In this document: positions 34,770 to 46,128 of the stretch, one piece after another
How the letters are laid out: every line of letters begins with the position of its first letter
How positions within the stretch are numbered: the first letter of the stretch is position 1
Position numbers and translations under genes: made by a program
Assembly (NCBI GenBank): GCA_001414485.1
Contig: LLEY01000191.1
Span: forward strand, 1 to 64,000
Length of the DNA: 64,000 nucleotides
From: Calycina herbarum
Taxonomy: Eukaryota > Ascomycota > Leotiomycetes > Helotiales > Pezizellaceae
Direction of reading: 5' to 3'
The notes under the pieces: model-generated
Databases searched by the model: none
What the model saw: only the letters and a program-made list of their open reading frames with translations
Told to the model about the DNA's origin: nothing

Positions 34770-36629
34770 GCTTCCGGGAATGGAATGACGTTGCAATATA
34801 TCGACCAAAAGAAGTACGTTTTCGGAGGAAGAGGAGGAATATGAGAGAGGATGAGAACAATAAATTATACGGCGTAAGGAAGAAGGGGGAGATGGTTAAA
34901 TATGACCTCGATAATCCGGCTTTGTCTTTGTCTGCTTATCGCCAACCAACACCAACTGGAGCTGGTAGTGCCCCGCCATCTACCCCCGCTCTCACACTTG
35001 TACCGCCTACAACTGCCAAATCGAGAATCGCGGAAGAATACGATGAACTACATCCCATTCTGATTCGCGGGTACCGATACCAAACGTAAAGGTTGCATCA
35101 CATATGTAACAGAGGTTCAACCCGACTGGTCTCTCGGATGAAGATCCGGATAGCATTTCGGGTAAGAGATCAAACTCCGGTGCATCAATTGAAGCTCCAA
35201 ATTTTGTTGCAAAGGTGGGATTTGTAGAAGCGGTTCTGCAAGAGAAAATGGATTTGACGAGGAGAGGCAGAAAATTGGCGCCTTAGGCTGACAACTCGAA
35301 GTCTACTCGAGTAACCCGTCCAACATAGCCACACATCCTCTTAACCAACCCTCCTCACGAAAGATGTATGTCAAAACGCATTTCAAAGCATCCTCTCGAT
35401 CCCATTCCTTGCGGTACCACGAATGGCGAGGATCGGACCCTCTTTCCAAGCTCGAATATATCGGTACACTTGACGGATTGAATTTGAATGCACAAAGTGC
35501 TGCATTTCGACATGGTGGGATATGGAGAGGGCTTGGGACACATTGGCAGATGAGGAACGTTTCTTTATGCTGTGCCAACGAACACCCAAAGACGTTGGTA
35601 ACCACGGGCCGGGAGATATAATGGTGGACTGTAGATCCAACCTCAGGGACAGCTTTGCTTCTGAGAGAGGGAAAACGTTGGTGTTACTACCAGGAGCCCG
35701 GATATCATATCACCTCGAGGCGGGTTTCGATTGCCATCATTGGCAAGAGAGGCGGGCGTTCCTCCGAGTACATCTGCTTTGTCAAGTAATGTGCGAAAGG
35801 GTCAAGACACTTACATCTATTGCCCGAGGTGGTTTAGAAGAATCGGGAAATCGACTTCTCAATTCTCCTAAATGCTCTCGCATAATACTTTAAATTGTCT
35901 AAGAAGCTCTGAGGCATTGGAGGGAGTGGGTGTGTAGAGAGTCGAGCTTAAGATTCCTGCGCTTTTGGCCGCTTGGGGGGTACAGCGACAACAGCGAGTG
36001 GAGAGATGCTCCCAATCTCGACTTGAATTCCATCCCTCGAATGTGAAAACGGTGAGTGTCGAGTCTGGAAATGGTCAAGTCCATCCACAGGTATGCCTTT
36101 TTTGAGGTTTGGGTGGGGGGAAGGCTTGCGAGAGCTCTTTTTTAAATGCATGTTTTCAGATCGTCGAGTGGTTTCCTGATAAGCATCAACATAAAATCTG
36201 CTACCAGCGATTGTTGAAGAAGCTGTCATTATATAATGCGATTTCACGCATTTTTCAAGATTAATCTTCTTCATTGGGGAAATATAAAATTTGTTGACTG
36301 TCTCTTTTTTGGTGAGAGAAAAAGTTGTGATTCACAGACGATTCGCGTTCTATTCGCAGCACAAGGTGCTATAGAAACATTCACTCTTTTCGTGTTTGGT
36401 TTAAGCCTCTTATGATTCATGACCCAAAGTTTCCCATAACTTCCAACATCTCTATTTCTATTTCTTTTCAACTCTCGCCAGCGATCCCACTCCAAACCTC
36501 AAACCAAGCAAATTATTCAACGAACCATCGGAGTTTCTTAGCAAGTTTCTTTGCTCTCAAGCACCAAATCTCTACAACTCGTCAACCCTTCCCACCTATT
36601 CTCGGGATCTTCAGTCTACAGCCTTCGTC
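34770..36629. other. Intergenic region with possible gene remnant
   Basis: The left end holds the amine oxidase promoter. On the plus strand, 34841-35092 is an ATG-started frame with coding-like composition. Another frame of about 57 codons ending in TAG at 35284-35286 continues in similar style after a stop-containing gap of about 30 bases. They cannot be joined by an intron of normal fungal size. This may be a broken gene or chance. From 35300 to 36629 there are only short overlapping frames. Confidence 0.3.
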
Positions 36630-37493
36630 ATGTTGTGGCAATTCATTCCACTTGTGCCGCAGATCGTTGTCTTCATTCTCACCCTCTTGTGTATCATCGC
36701 TGGACAACCGAAATCCGGCGAGCTCTCCGATTTCCACATACTGTCTGTCGATGCCACTGGTCTCGAAGCAATCAACGGCACCGAGCAAAGCAAACAACTG
36801 CCAATCCACGACTACTACAAACTTTACCTGACGACTCAGTGCTCTTCAAACTATAACAAAAGCTCGAACTCCTACGTTGATGTGGCTTGCTCCAAGCCCT
36901 CGAACAATAGTATGAGTGTCTTATTTGCCTCCCTCCAAAGTACTTAACAAAGCGCTGACGTATTTTCTACAGCCAACTTTGACCTTAAACAACTGATATC
37001 CAACGACCTCGAAAACAATCACGAGAATTTGAATTCCACGAAACCCGACCTTGGTGCTCTCTTCCCTAAAGACTTGCAGCTAGATTTCGAGCTTCATAAT
37101 CTGCGTTTCCACGTTGCTTATGTGTTTTACATTCTAACGGCAGTCTGGTGCGGTATCTTGCTTGCCATCGGCTTTCTTACTTTCACCCCAATCGGACAAG
37201 GGTTTGCAATATTGGCGGCGATGTTTTCAGCTGTACGTCTCTCTATTCCATGTAACATAGACCTGACATCGAAATAGGCTCTTGCCACATAGCTCTTCAT
37301 TGCTTCAGTCATTGCGACTGCTGTTGCAAATGAGGCGGCGCAGTCTATTGAGAGAAATAGTGACTACCTCACAGCACGTGTAGGCGGCAAGTTTTTGGCT
37401 TTGACTTGGTCGGCCTTCGCAATTTTTGCAGTTTTAAACACCGCATCCTATGTCGTCGCTGGCCTTGTAGCTGGTATAGAAGAAGATGATTAG
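36630..37493 (+). CDS. SUR7/PalI-like four-helix membrane protein (246 aa)
   Basis: Exons 36630..36909, 36973..37232 and 37293..37493 join in phase to give 246 residues; introns are 63 and 60 nt. Layout: an N-terminal hydrophobic helix (about 5-25), and an extracellular loop with two cysteines (CSSNYN... and VACSKP) and several N-glycosylation-type sequons (NGT, NKS). Three further helices lie at about 140-165, 168-200 and 210-235, and the tail is short and acidic (GIEEDD). This is the topology of SUR7/PalI claudin-like proteins of eisosomes, plasma membrane domains or the ambient pH-sensing complex. The third exon uses the acceptor after CCACATAG because the nearer AATAG would bring an immediate in-frame stop. 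Exact subfamily not determined. Confidence 0.75.
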
Positions 37494-37749
37494 TATCCTA
37501 ACTGGTTAGCATGGTATGTTGCCTTTGCCACATACCATTTCTCCGCTTTTAGACTTGGTATAACTTAGAGTTGATGGTTGTCGATTTAGTCTCTCGTTTT
37601 CCGTGCATTTTCTACTGCATTTCCCTGGTTGCGCATTCATCAACTACAGGCGAATTGAAAGTATTTTACGAAGTAAACTTTCATGAGGGAACCGGGGATT
37701 TGATGGGCGCGTAAAAAAGGGCCATGATCTCTTCCGGGTAAGCTGCAAA

Positions 37750-37925
37750 TAAACTGCGGGTAAGCCGCCCAAACCTAGCTCACTCACAACTTACTAGCTT
37801 ACTAGGTCTTTACTAGCTTATCTGTCATACTTTATTGGCTCAAGCGCTAGATTGCTTGTCACTTTCTGCTTGCTGGATTTTTACTAGCTTACCCACAGGC
37901 CCCACTGGCTTACTCGGTAGTTGAA
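37750..37925. repeat. GCTTACT-type short repeat cluster 1
   Basis: Several imperfect copies of ACTAGCTTAC / GGCTTACTCGG / AACTTACTAGCTTACTAGG lie within about 175 bases just downstream of the SUR7-like gene. The core AGCTTACT is the reverse complement of the AGTAAGCT core of the array near 56815-56905. The cluster is degenerate, not a clean tandem array. Confidence 0.5.
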
Positions 37926-39659
37926 CTCCTGGCTTGTCTGAAAATCACGTCGCCCGTTCAGGTTCTTATGGATTCCATCCACCCCAACCCAGAGTATTTG
38001 AGAAGCACATCACGACTTACACCTCGTACAACCTGAATTAATCTGCTAACTTGGTGTGATGTCATGCGACAGGAAATATATGTTTCTTTTGGTTGATTGA
38101 ACTGCCCAATGGTGCTTAGTAAGAGCTCCAAGTATTGTTCAGCGAAAACCAGACCCCGTCCCTCTTTCAACCCAGAAGTTTCAGGACAATCCAAATGTAT
38201 TATACGAAATGAGTGTCTTATACTTCTAGGCTTTAACAATATTCCCTATTGTCTGAGAAAGAACTTTGGCTCTCTTGGACCGATGCAATCTATCGATTTC
38301 CGACTCTCACCAAGTCCATCTTGGTGAGGGTTGGGACTTGTGTCCGGGTGTCTTGGTTGTCCTGCCTGTATTGGTCTGTGTGGATTCTTGTGTACCGGAA
38401 CTCCTTCCCAAGGTCCCGGAAAATCGATGGAAGCCGGCCTTCGTCCGTTGAGTTTTGCCATACTCAACACCTGGCAGCTCCCCGTATTCTCCCACAACGA
38501 TAAATTCTGTCTCTTAAACGATACGTCTGCTCTAGTCCTTTTTTGCGCACTCCAATGCTGCAACCTAGTGATGGACTCCGGATCATCATTGCTCTCCAGA
38601 GGTTCACAGAAGGGAGCACCATATTCTATACTCATTACCAATGTCGAAGATTTGAGATGAACTCGTTACAAAAACCAAGTTCGACTTCATGGTGTTTAAT
38701 AGGGACATTGACATCCTCCCTGAGATTCATTTGGCACATTTATTAAGAAGAAGCAAGCATACCTGAAGAGAAGAACGAAAAAGTCAATCACGGGAAGGGG
38801 GTATACTCCAAGCTAGTCTCTTTGTAGTATCGTGGTGGGCCGTAAATGCCAGGCTGTTTCATTCTAGATTCCAGGTTGTAAAGCGCGAGTCGTTCCTTCC
38901 CTTTCTTTGACATGCTGCTTTCACACCTCAAGACCCCCAGGTTACACCTCAAGTTCGCTCCTTCCCTTTTTCTTCCCAACAACGATCTCGATCTCGATCT
39001 CGACCTCGACCCCGGCACCATTGACCATGATAACCTTGAGAAAGTCGCTACTACCCTGTTGTCGAACTCGACATCTTGCGACCTCGCGCAAAGTTCGACC
39101 TTCGAAGCTCGACAACTCGATATCGTGACGCCCCAAAATGGTGGCTGCGGTCTCAGGACTACAGCTTTTCTTTTATGACACCGTTTACAAATTCCGAGCT
39201 GAAGATCTCACGACACATCTGCCTGAATGCATGTTTAGTTGTAGTATTATACATCTCTCCCCTCGTCCCGCTTGTCTGAGATTTCCCCGTTTCTCATGGG
39301 GGTGGGTGAAATAAGTCATGACGATACTGAGTTCCGTGATAAATGCTGATGGTTCATTGAGAATGCAGTGCCCTAGTGTTCCACTTCCAACCTCTGGAGG
39401 GAGGTCAAGACCGTCGCGAATGCCGTATCAAATGTTGAAATAAAGAACGACCCAAAAGACTGATTCAGAGGCTTATCGAGAAATGACATAAGAATCCAAG
39501 AGTTGTTCACAGATTAATCTAAGATTCTCTCGCATCACAAGCTCGAATTGAGTGCCTTTGTTAAGGTTTCTAAGATGAGCATCCAGGTAAAAAGGTTGGT
39601 TACTTGACACGTATCAATTCAAGCGTTCCAGGGGTTTTTTTAATTTTAGATGTGAACAG

Positions 39660-39895
39660 ATTCATGCCTTCCCTTCTCGTTGTGGTGGACCTCGGGAGGG
39701 TTGGAGTCGGGGTCGAGACCAAGGTTGAATAGAGATGAGGAAGGAGCGACCTCGATAATCTCGTCCAGAAGTGCCCAGGCTGGTCAGGTCGTGGGACTGG
39801 GTCAAGTCAAGGAAGGAACGAACTGTTAAGAGCGCAGAGAGCGTCGTTGGCACTGGCGGTCTGCTTGCTACGACTAAACTTGCACTGAGATGATT
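39660..39895. repeat. Dispersed repeat, copy 1
   Basis: This stretch shares blocks with 47810-47980: a start CTTCCCTTCTxGTTGTGG, a segment GTCAxGGAAGGAACGA, and a CTTGCACTGA end, in the same order and orientation. Divergence is substantial between the shared blocks. No coding capacity or terminal repeats were recognised. Confidence 0.45.
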
Positions 39896-41368
39896 ATGTT
39901 TATTCTGACGCCCATATTTTCAAACCCCCTCTGCCAACCTCTTTTGTATGCAAGAACGATGATTTGAAAATTTTCCTTTGTTGACACCGTCGCGTCAAAA
40001 GTGCCCCACTTATCTGCGAATCCCCCCTCACGCTCCCATCCACAGCTCAACCGTCCAACCACGGCGAACTCTCGGCACACCAAAGTGGACCCATCCCGCA
40101 ATGCAAATATCTCGTTGATATTTCCAAATAAGACTCCTTCACACATCAATTAACAAGTCTCTAGTCCGGCTGGCCCAGTGGGGTCAGAGGGGTCAACTCT
40201 GGGAGTGCGGAAACTTGGATCTAGGTCTATTGGGCATAGTAGAAACAGCTGGTCAACAGCACGGGTCAGATTGATGTCACTGAGGATACGTAGCTAAATA
40301 ATTAAACGTTCAGTTCGTCTGGTTTAAACCTAGCCGCCCGCAAGGGTGAACGATTTTTTGCTGTTTTTTTTCTAGAGTTTTCCCTATTTTTTTTTGGCGC
40401 TTGGATATCAACAAGCCCACCCCAAACTTTTGGGGGCTCTAACCACGCGTCGCGAACAGAGTTGCCTCACGGCTCGACATCAGAGAGTTTTCTAATCCCG
40501 AAAGGGAAGGACTCGCTTATCAAATGTTCGAAATGTAACAAGAAATCTGGTCGTAGAATTTTGTTGGACGTGATGAGTCACCACTATTCAGTATCAGCTT
40601 ACTTGGAGTCAGAATTTTCAGAAAATACTACCGAAGGTGAAGCGTGCAATTCTCACGACGAATAAAACACATTAATATTATTTTGTGGGTATGCTTAAGT
40701 AGCTAGGTAGGTTGTTAAGTACATCTTTATTCAAGAATGAGGATGATAAGAGTGACAGAGAGCGTGTCTGGTTGGTTAGGCATTTATTTTACAATAGGGA
40801 TTTGGGGTCTGAGAGAGAGGTTATGAGTTAACCAGAAGGCATGGAGGAAACTCTGGGTAGTTGTTGATTGTTTACGATAGAAGGAGAAGATATAAAACCC
40901 GGCTTGGTAGGCTAATAGTTAAGTCTCTGGGATTCTTTACCTCAATTTGTGAACGAGGGATATTGCTGTTGATTCGACAAACAGACAGGGTTGAGAGGGT
41001 TTAATATTTCTCGGTTGCAGCAGAATAGTAGATCTCGCAGACTATAAGTTAGCCGCGATGGATAATAAGCTAAAAGAAGCAACGGGGATTCCTACTCTTT
41101 GACTTTACATCGCATAATATCCAGTTGGACATGAGTTACGACACCCTCAGTAGCTCGCTTAAATATTCCCAACGCAATATTTATAGTTACCAAAGAGTTC
41201 AAGTATACAGATATAAGTACTGAAAAGATCTGTTTCAGAAGAAAGCTGCTGGTATTGATTATTCTCTCCTTCTAAAAAATCTTTCTCAAGTCACAAATCC
41301 CGAAAATTTAAAGAAGCTTCCTTCCCTTCGACGTTCCTCCTAAATCCCAACACATCCCAACCCCTCAC

Positions 41369-41578
41369 TTATGATGAGCTAATTTTCCGAAGGCTCTCTT
41401 CACATTCCTTGTCATACGGAGCAAGTAACGTTTTACATCTCTCGCATAGAGCATCCGGAAACTCCTTTTTGCTCTTGATACCGTCGCAAGTTCCGAAAGG
41501 CAGTGGGCATTTAAGGATTCGTTCGAAACCCCATGGTCTTTGGCAGCAAAAGCATGTTTTGATGAAGTGCGTACACAT
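41369..41578 (-). CDS. Eight-cysteine small protein A (69 aa)
   Basis: Single-exon minus-strand frame with ATG at 41578. Eight cysteines plus a histidine are arranged as CTH, TCxxC, KC, C, then CExCK. Shared residues with copy B include TC..C..PWG.ERI..C.LPFG.C.GI and the CE.CK pair. The paired CxxC spacings suggest zinc binding, by inference. There is no signal peptide or membrane segment, so it is probably intracellular. It has a G-poor leader of about 300 bases that is also conserved in the copy at 44896-45072. The downstream neighbour on the opposite strand is the AAA ATPase. I know no named family for it. Preservation of all eight cysteines in two diverged copies argues that it is a real gene. 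Confidence 0.65.
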   Translation of the reverse strand: MCTHFIKTCFCCQRPWGFERILKCPLPFGTCDGIKSKKEFPDALCERCKTLLAPYDKECEESLRKISSS

Positions 41579-42999
41579 GCTTTGATGAAGTTCTTGGGGT
41601 TTCTGTTGTTGGTATTGGTATTTTATGTTGTGTGTCGTTGCTTGAGATGGACTTGTGGATAATGGTGGGTAAGGAGAGAGATCTGTGTGGCGTTTTTACC
41701 GATGGATTTTGTGTTGGAGACGAGTATTTTCTTGATGGGGATGGTTGTGTTGATGATAGTTTGGGATGGAGGACAGTAGGGTTGGGAGGAGGGAGTGTCT
41801 CCTTTTGTAGACGGAGAACTAGATGAGGCTTGATTGGGCGGGAACAGATTACAAGTGAATATTCGTTCTTGAGAACTATACTCGATGGTTCATTGCGATG
41901 GACATTCACCAATCATATGTATTAACGATCTTTCGGTGCCATTCAACTCGCTTATATTTTTTCCACTTCACTGAGATAAAGTCTGGATCTTCTTGTCAAG
42001 ATTGGTTGTTCACTCAACATGTGACATTCACGTGATGTGTCTCGTAGATCGAGGGAAACAAAAACAGAATTCGGGGTCAAATCTCATGTCAAGCTGCTCC
42101 CTAAATGCATATATTGCGCTCAACTAAAAGAATTGTTGTTGAAAAAGATGTGCGATATTGTAAACACACCCGTGAAGTACCAAAGACAATTCTCGATTTT
42201 GAAACCACCATCATATTTCTCAGTCAGCTGAGCGTTTGAACACCAACAAAGAAATAAATTAAGCGAATCAGTAAACAAGATCTCTCCAAACTACAGAACA
42301 CCCCCTTGCAACGCCCAAGCGGCCAATCCTGATACAATTGAATCTTGGTCAAGCTCAACGCTTCTGATTGTTAGGCTCAAGATATCCAACACTTGAATTC
42401 TGATGTTCTCCACGCTCTCCAGCTACAGCTTGTTCATCCTTTATCCAGAACCCTTGTATGTTGTGATATGGTTGTTCTCCCACAGACTCAGACTGCCAGC
42501 GGTCGTGTGGACTTTGAGTTGTTCCATTGGAGCTTCCTTGATGCTGCCAGTGGTCTCGAGGCCACTCGCGACTTACTTCGTAGTATGATGGTTGGGAAGT
42601 ATGTCCGGTGTGGGCCTAGAAGCGTTTCCACATTAGCACCACGAACAGGAAGTTGGGATGGCATGTGTTTTGAGTATTGAAACTTTGTTACGCACAGTCG
42701 ATACGGAAACATTCTTTCCCGATGAAGTCCTTTTCTTTCCAGGCATCTTTTCAGAGTCTCACCGGTTTCTAAAGTGTTGGATGTTGATCGAAGAGACTTG
42801 GAGAGAGAGATTCGGAAGAAGAGATTTGGAAGTTGGTGGTAAATAATCTGACGTGTAAGCTCAATCAAGACAAATTGGAGAAGTCAACGTACCACCCGAA
42901 AGGAGGTAGGTAACTTATAATATACATAGTGACTTCCTTCAAGTAGCCAATCATTGCCGCTGGATACCTGGGGAACTTTTTGGAATTTCTGGGGCTCTT
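41579..42999. other. Leader of protein A and upstream region of the ATPase
   Basis: 41579-41925 is the G-poor leader/promoter of protein A and is homologous to 45073-45400. The remainder to about 43000 lies where the N-terminal half of a DUF7025-type AAA ATPase would be expected. I find no frame resembling it, only short overlapping frames, so the 5' part of the ATPase gene appears lost or heavily decayed. Confidence 0.45.
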
Positions 43000-43089
43000 G
43001 TTATTTTAGGTGTCGGTACTTGGGAGACTTGCATAGATTTTGTGCTGGAACAGATTGGAACTTTTGAGTCTGCAGGGCCCTCGTACAAA

Positions 43090-44301
43090 TGTGCCACTTT
43101 ACAATCGACTTCATCGAAGACATCGAGTTCAATTCTGAAGCATTCGAAAGACTACTCCTCCCAAAGGAACAGAAAAGAATGATTCATTCTCTTGTGGAAG
43201 TTCACTCCAATGATGCAGTAACATTTGACGATCTCATCGCAGGGAAGGGAAGGGCATGGTCTTTCTGCTTCATGGACTTCCTGGTACTGGCAAAACTTTG
43301 ACAGCAGGTGAGCAGAATTGATTCTCATCATATGGCACAGTATGCTAATAATGTTGATATAGAGGGAGTTGCGGTTTATACCAAACGTCCGTTATACTCT
43401 GTGACGTGTGGGGAGCTCGGACTACAAGCCAAAGAGGTGGAAAAAAACCTCTCAAACGCCCTAAGACTTGCTACAACGTGGGACGCCATTGTTCTTGTTG
43501 TAATGCTGCACTTCAGAGGGCAAGAGTAAAAGACTTGAATTCCTTGCCTTGCTCTACAAGAGCAAAAGGCATATATATATACAATGTTGCAATAGCTATT
43601 GCCACATCCATTTGTCAAAACAAAAAAAAACTCTTCCTGCCGGCATGCCCGACGGGCATACCGATATCTCTTAAGTGGCGTAATATAACAGATATCACCG
43701 TACCTATCAACAGTTCTCATAGACAAGGCGGACATTTTCTTGGAAGCTCGGAGCCATAATGATTTGAGACGGAACGGCTTAGTGTCAGGTAAGTATGTGA
43801 ACCCCACTCTTCCAATACTTTTTAATTGTATCAGTCTTCCTCCGCCTGCTCGAATACTACCAAGGAATCCTAATACTCACTACGAACCGAGTATCTGTCT
43901 TTGATCCCGCAATCAAATCCCGCATCCACCTCGCCGTCAACTATCACCCACTCACCCACGAATTCTGTCGCGACATTTGGAAAACTTTCATCACCAAAGC
44001 CTGCAACAGAACCGAACCAGCTTGGCTCAATGTTCCTACTCACGATGAACTAGCGGAAGAAGATTTGAACGGAAGACAAATCAAGAACACGGTCAAGACA
44101 GCACAAGCTTTGGCAGTGAGTGACAAGACCGAGTTGAAACTTGAACACATCAAACAAAGCCTGGTGGCGATGGGTATGTTTGAAGCTGATTTTGCAAAAG
44201 GCGAGAAGAGGAGGGGAGTGGCGGGAAGTGAGGATGAAAGTAGTGGGCGAGCTGCCAAAAGACGTAGAGCAGAGAGTCCGGAGACGAATATGGAGTTCTA
44301 G
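43090..44301 (+). pseudogene. Truncated AAA+ ATPase (DUF7025-type), frameshifted and interrupted
   Basis: Recognisable blocks run from the pre-ATPase linker (IDFIEDIEFNSEAFERLLLP) through Walker A (GLPGTGKT), RPLYSVTCGELG, the region before Walker B (TTWDAIVLV), DKADIFLEARSHNDLRRNGLVSVFLRLLEYYQG, sensor-1-like ILTTNRV, the arginine finger region KSRIHLAV, and the lid helix NGRQIKNTVKTAQALA. The last exon, with a normal stop, is 43835..44301. Breaks: a one-base deletion in the G/A run near 43245-43255 just before Walker A, and 221 extra bases (43501-43721) exactly at Walker B, bringing a stop at once. Walker B itself reads DKAD instead of DEAD. Introns 43308-43362 and 43789-43834 still look normal. 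The N-terminal half is missing. Intact relatives are large fungal AAA proteins of unknown role. Confidence 0.75.
43501..43721. mobile_element. 221-bp insertion at the ATPase Walker B position
   Basis: Foreign sequence separates the codons for AIVLV from those for DKADIF. It begins TAATG (GTAATG if the preceding G is included) and ends CATAG, so it resembles GT...AG ends. Removing it as an intron would drop one base and break the frame. It contains two short palindromes (GCAATAGCTATTGC and ATGCCCGACGGGCAT) and an A run. I see no terminal inverted repeat or coding frame of its own. A non-autonomous insertion or a failed intron gain are both possible. Confidence 0.45.
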
Positions 44302-44895
44302 TTGGTTTTCATTCTTGAAATTCTTAAGCGAGAGATGTCTTGTTTATTTCGTTTTGTGCTAGTATATATACGCCTTGACATTTATGCATACCGTATCGTG
44401 CTTACTTACTATAACTCTGATCCTTAAAATTGGTAGCGAAATTGATAGGGGTAAGAAAGTTTTGTATTACGCTCGGAACGTAAAATAAACATAACAAGCC
44501 AGAGAGGTTCTCTCTCAAAAGGACATAGTCTAGCTACCTCACTGCAAATCTGAGAAACAAAAGCGACTCGGTTGAAAGTTGGCATACGTGGTGGGGGCGA
44601 AGTGAGAAAGAGCTGGGCTATCGTTGTCACTCATCAAAATTCCACTTTGTTTTGAGAAGAAAATTATTGGTATTGACTATTCTCTTCTCAACTCCTCTCA
44701 GAAAGAACAACCCCCCCCCCCCCCCAATCAAAGTCACAAAATCCTAAAGGCAACGCCCTCATCCAGTTATCCAGTAGCGAAATTCCCAAAACAGTTGCTC
44801 CTGAAATAATTATTCTAAACCCCCGCCCCCGAACTCCCAAGCGCCAGAGGGACTAAGTAGCTAACCGAGCCAACGTAGGCCCAAAAGAGTCGTAC

Positions 44896-45072
44896 TCATT
44901 TTTTATCTCTCAAAGTCAACAACTGTTTACATGTCTCACATGAAACAGCTGGATATTCCTTCTCTCTCTCGATGCCCTTGCATTTTCCGAACGGGAGTTT
45001 ACATTTGACGATTCGCTCAGCGCCCCAGGGCTTTTCGCAGACCCAACAGGTTCTGATATAGTGAGTGCACAT
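44896..45072 (-). CDS. Eight-cysteine small protein B (58 aa), paralogue of A
   Basis: Minus-strand frame with ATG at 45072 and TGA at 44896-44898; it is too short for most gene callers. It carries the same eight cysteines and invariant blocks as protein A: MCTHYIRTC, CEKPWGAERI, KCKLPFGKCKGI, YP...SCETCKQLL. It ends 11 residues earlier than A, after DKK. The upstream leader is homologous to that of A. Charged residues vary while cysteines, PWG and LPFG stay, a pattern expected from purifying selection on a small metal-binding fold. Function unknown. Confidence 0.6.
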   Translation of the reverse strand: MCTHYIRTCWVCEKPWGAERIVKCKLPFGKCKGIEREKEYPAVSCETCKQLLTLRDKK

Positions 45073-46128
45073 ATTGAGTAAGGTTCAGGCTGTGTTGATT
45101 TGATAGATGTTGGTGTGGATCTGTGTGATGTTGTGTATTAATGGAGATTGTGTTGTTGACCAAAACCTTCTTGATGGAGGCGGTTGTTTGGAAGTTTGGG
45201 ATGGAGCAAAGTTGTCCTAGGATGATGGAAGGCCCTCTTTTGTAGACGAGATGGATGGGGGTGACTGGGGGAGAACATACATGAAGTGAACCCTTATTCA
45301 CAGATACTATGCTCCCTGGTTCATTCTGGTTTGGGATGCTCCAATAGCCATTCACCAGTCAAGTGGTTGAACAATCTTTTGGTAACTTCTTTTCTATAGC
45401 CTCATGTATAATAAATAGTTATTTTGGAATTTGAGAATGTAGCTCAATAACTTATTTTATTGAAAATTGTTACATGATAGGCTCTTGGTATTACGAACTC
45501 AAATCCACCTAATAAAAATAAAGCTTCGAAGTTTGGTGCCACCAATGACTCCGTAGTCGGCCAGCTACAAGTTCCGAATGATTGCCTCAGTAAGCTAAAA
45601 AAGCAGCAAAATATAAGTAGAAAGCTTACTCATGTGTCTTGACAATGGACTATAGCGACCTAAAATATCGTGAATCAAGATTCACATAGCGGGCGGGTAT
45701 GATATTTGTAGTATCAAGAAGCTCAAAACACCTGTCTATCATAGAGTACCTCACCTAGAGGTCTTTCTTTCTCAACTTCAAGTAATTAAGCAAGCCAGCC
45801 TCTGATAAAGCCCTCCAAACCGTAGAGCAACCTCAGAAGACAGAAGTGTTTGTTCTACTGCGGAGGTTTGTTTCATCTGCGAAGGGGTTCGCCTTTCACT
45901 GTTTAACTGCTTTATTATACTAAATCAGTTGGTAGCTTTCTCTCAAGTACTATCACAACAGAACAGGTTAATTACCAGAAGGAGGAAAACCAGAGGAGCG
46001 CATATGTTCATCTTAAGTTTCCATTCATGGTTGCCCAGAAGTTTTATCTCTACAGAAAGAGAGAGGAATAATTAGAGAAAATGAATGACTCTATTTTCTT
46101 AGAGTCTATGCTAATTTATTCCCAGGTA
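45073..46128. other. Leader of protein B and decayed repeat-like DNA
   Basis: 45073-45400 is the G-poor leader homologous to that of protein A. From 45400 to 46128 the DNA is AT-rich without open frames; it probably corresponds to the middle of unit 1 but homology is no longer visible by eye. Confidence 0.45.

Larger units (their letters stand above)
37494..41230. other. Repeat-bearing gene-poor region
   Basis: About 3.7 kb without a convincing gene. It contains a cluster of GCTTAC/TACTAGCTTAC motifs (37750-37925), a CTCGAT/CTCGAC hexamer run near 38985-39010, and a dispersed repeat copy at about 39660-39895. Frames on the minus strand at 37958-38239 and 38246-38641 are open but show no domain and are overlapped by equally open frames on the other strand. 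Confidence 0.5.
41240..44650. repeat. Tandem duplication unit 1 (eight-Cys gene + AAA ATPase)
   Basis: First of two apparent tandem units. Homology to unit 2 is visible at four separated places in the same order: the 3' flank of the eight-Cys gene (GGTATTGAxTATTCTCT at 41251), the gene and its leader (41369-41925), the C-terminal ATPase exon (43900-44301), and the distal flank (GCGAAATTGATAGGG near 44436; AAAGCGACTCG near 44563). The offset is about 3.4 kb at the left side. Confidence 0.7.

Noticed and set aside
37958..38660. Adjacent minus-strand frames and an opposite plus-strand frame resembling a small gene
   Set aside because: Both strands are open over the same stretch, no family signature is visible and no consistent exon structure could be built.
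43376..43807. 143-codon antisense frame over the ATPase and its insertion
   Set aside because: It runs antisense across a clear AAA coding remnant and the inserted 221 bp; it is a shadow of the sense strand, with no start context or domain.
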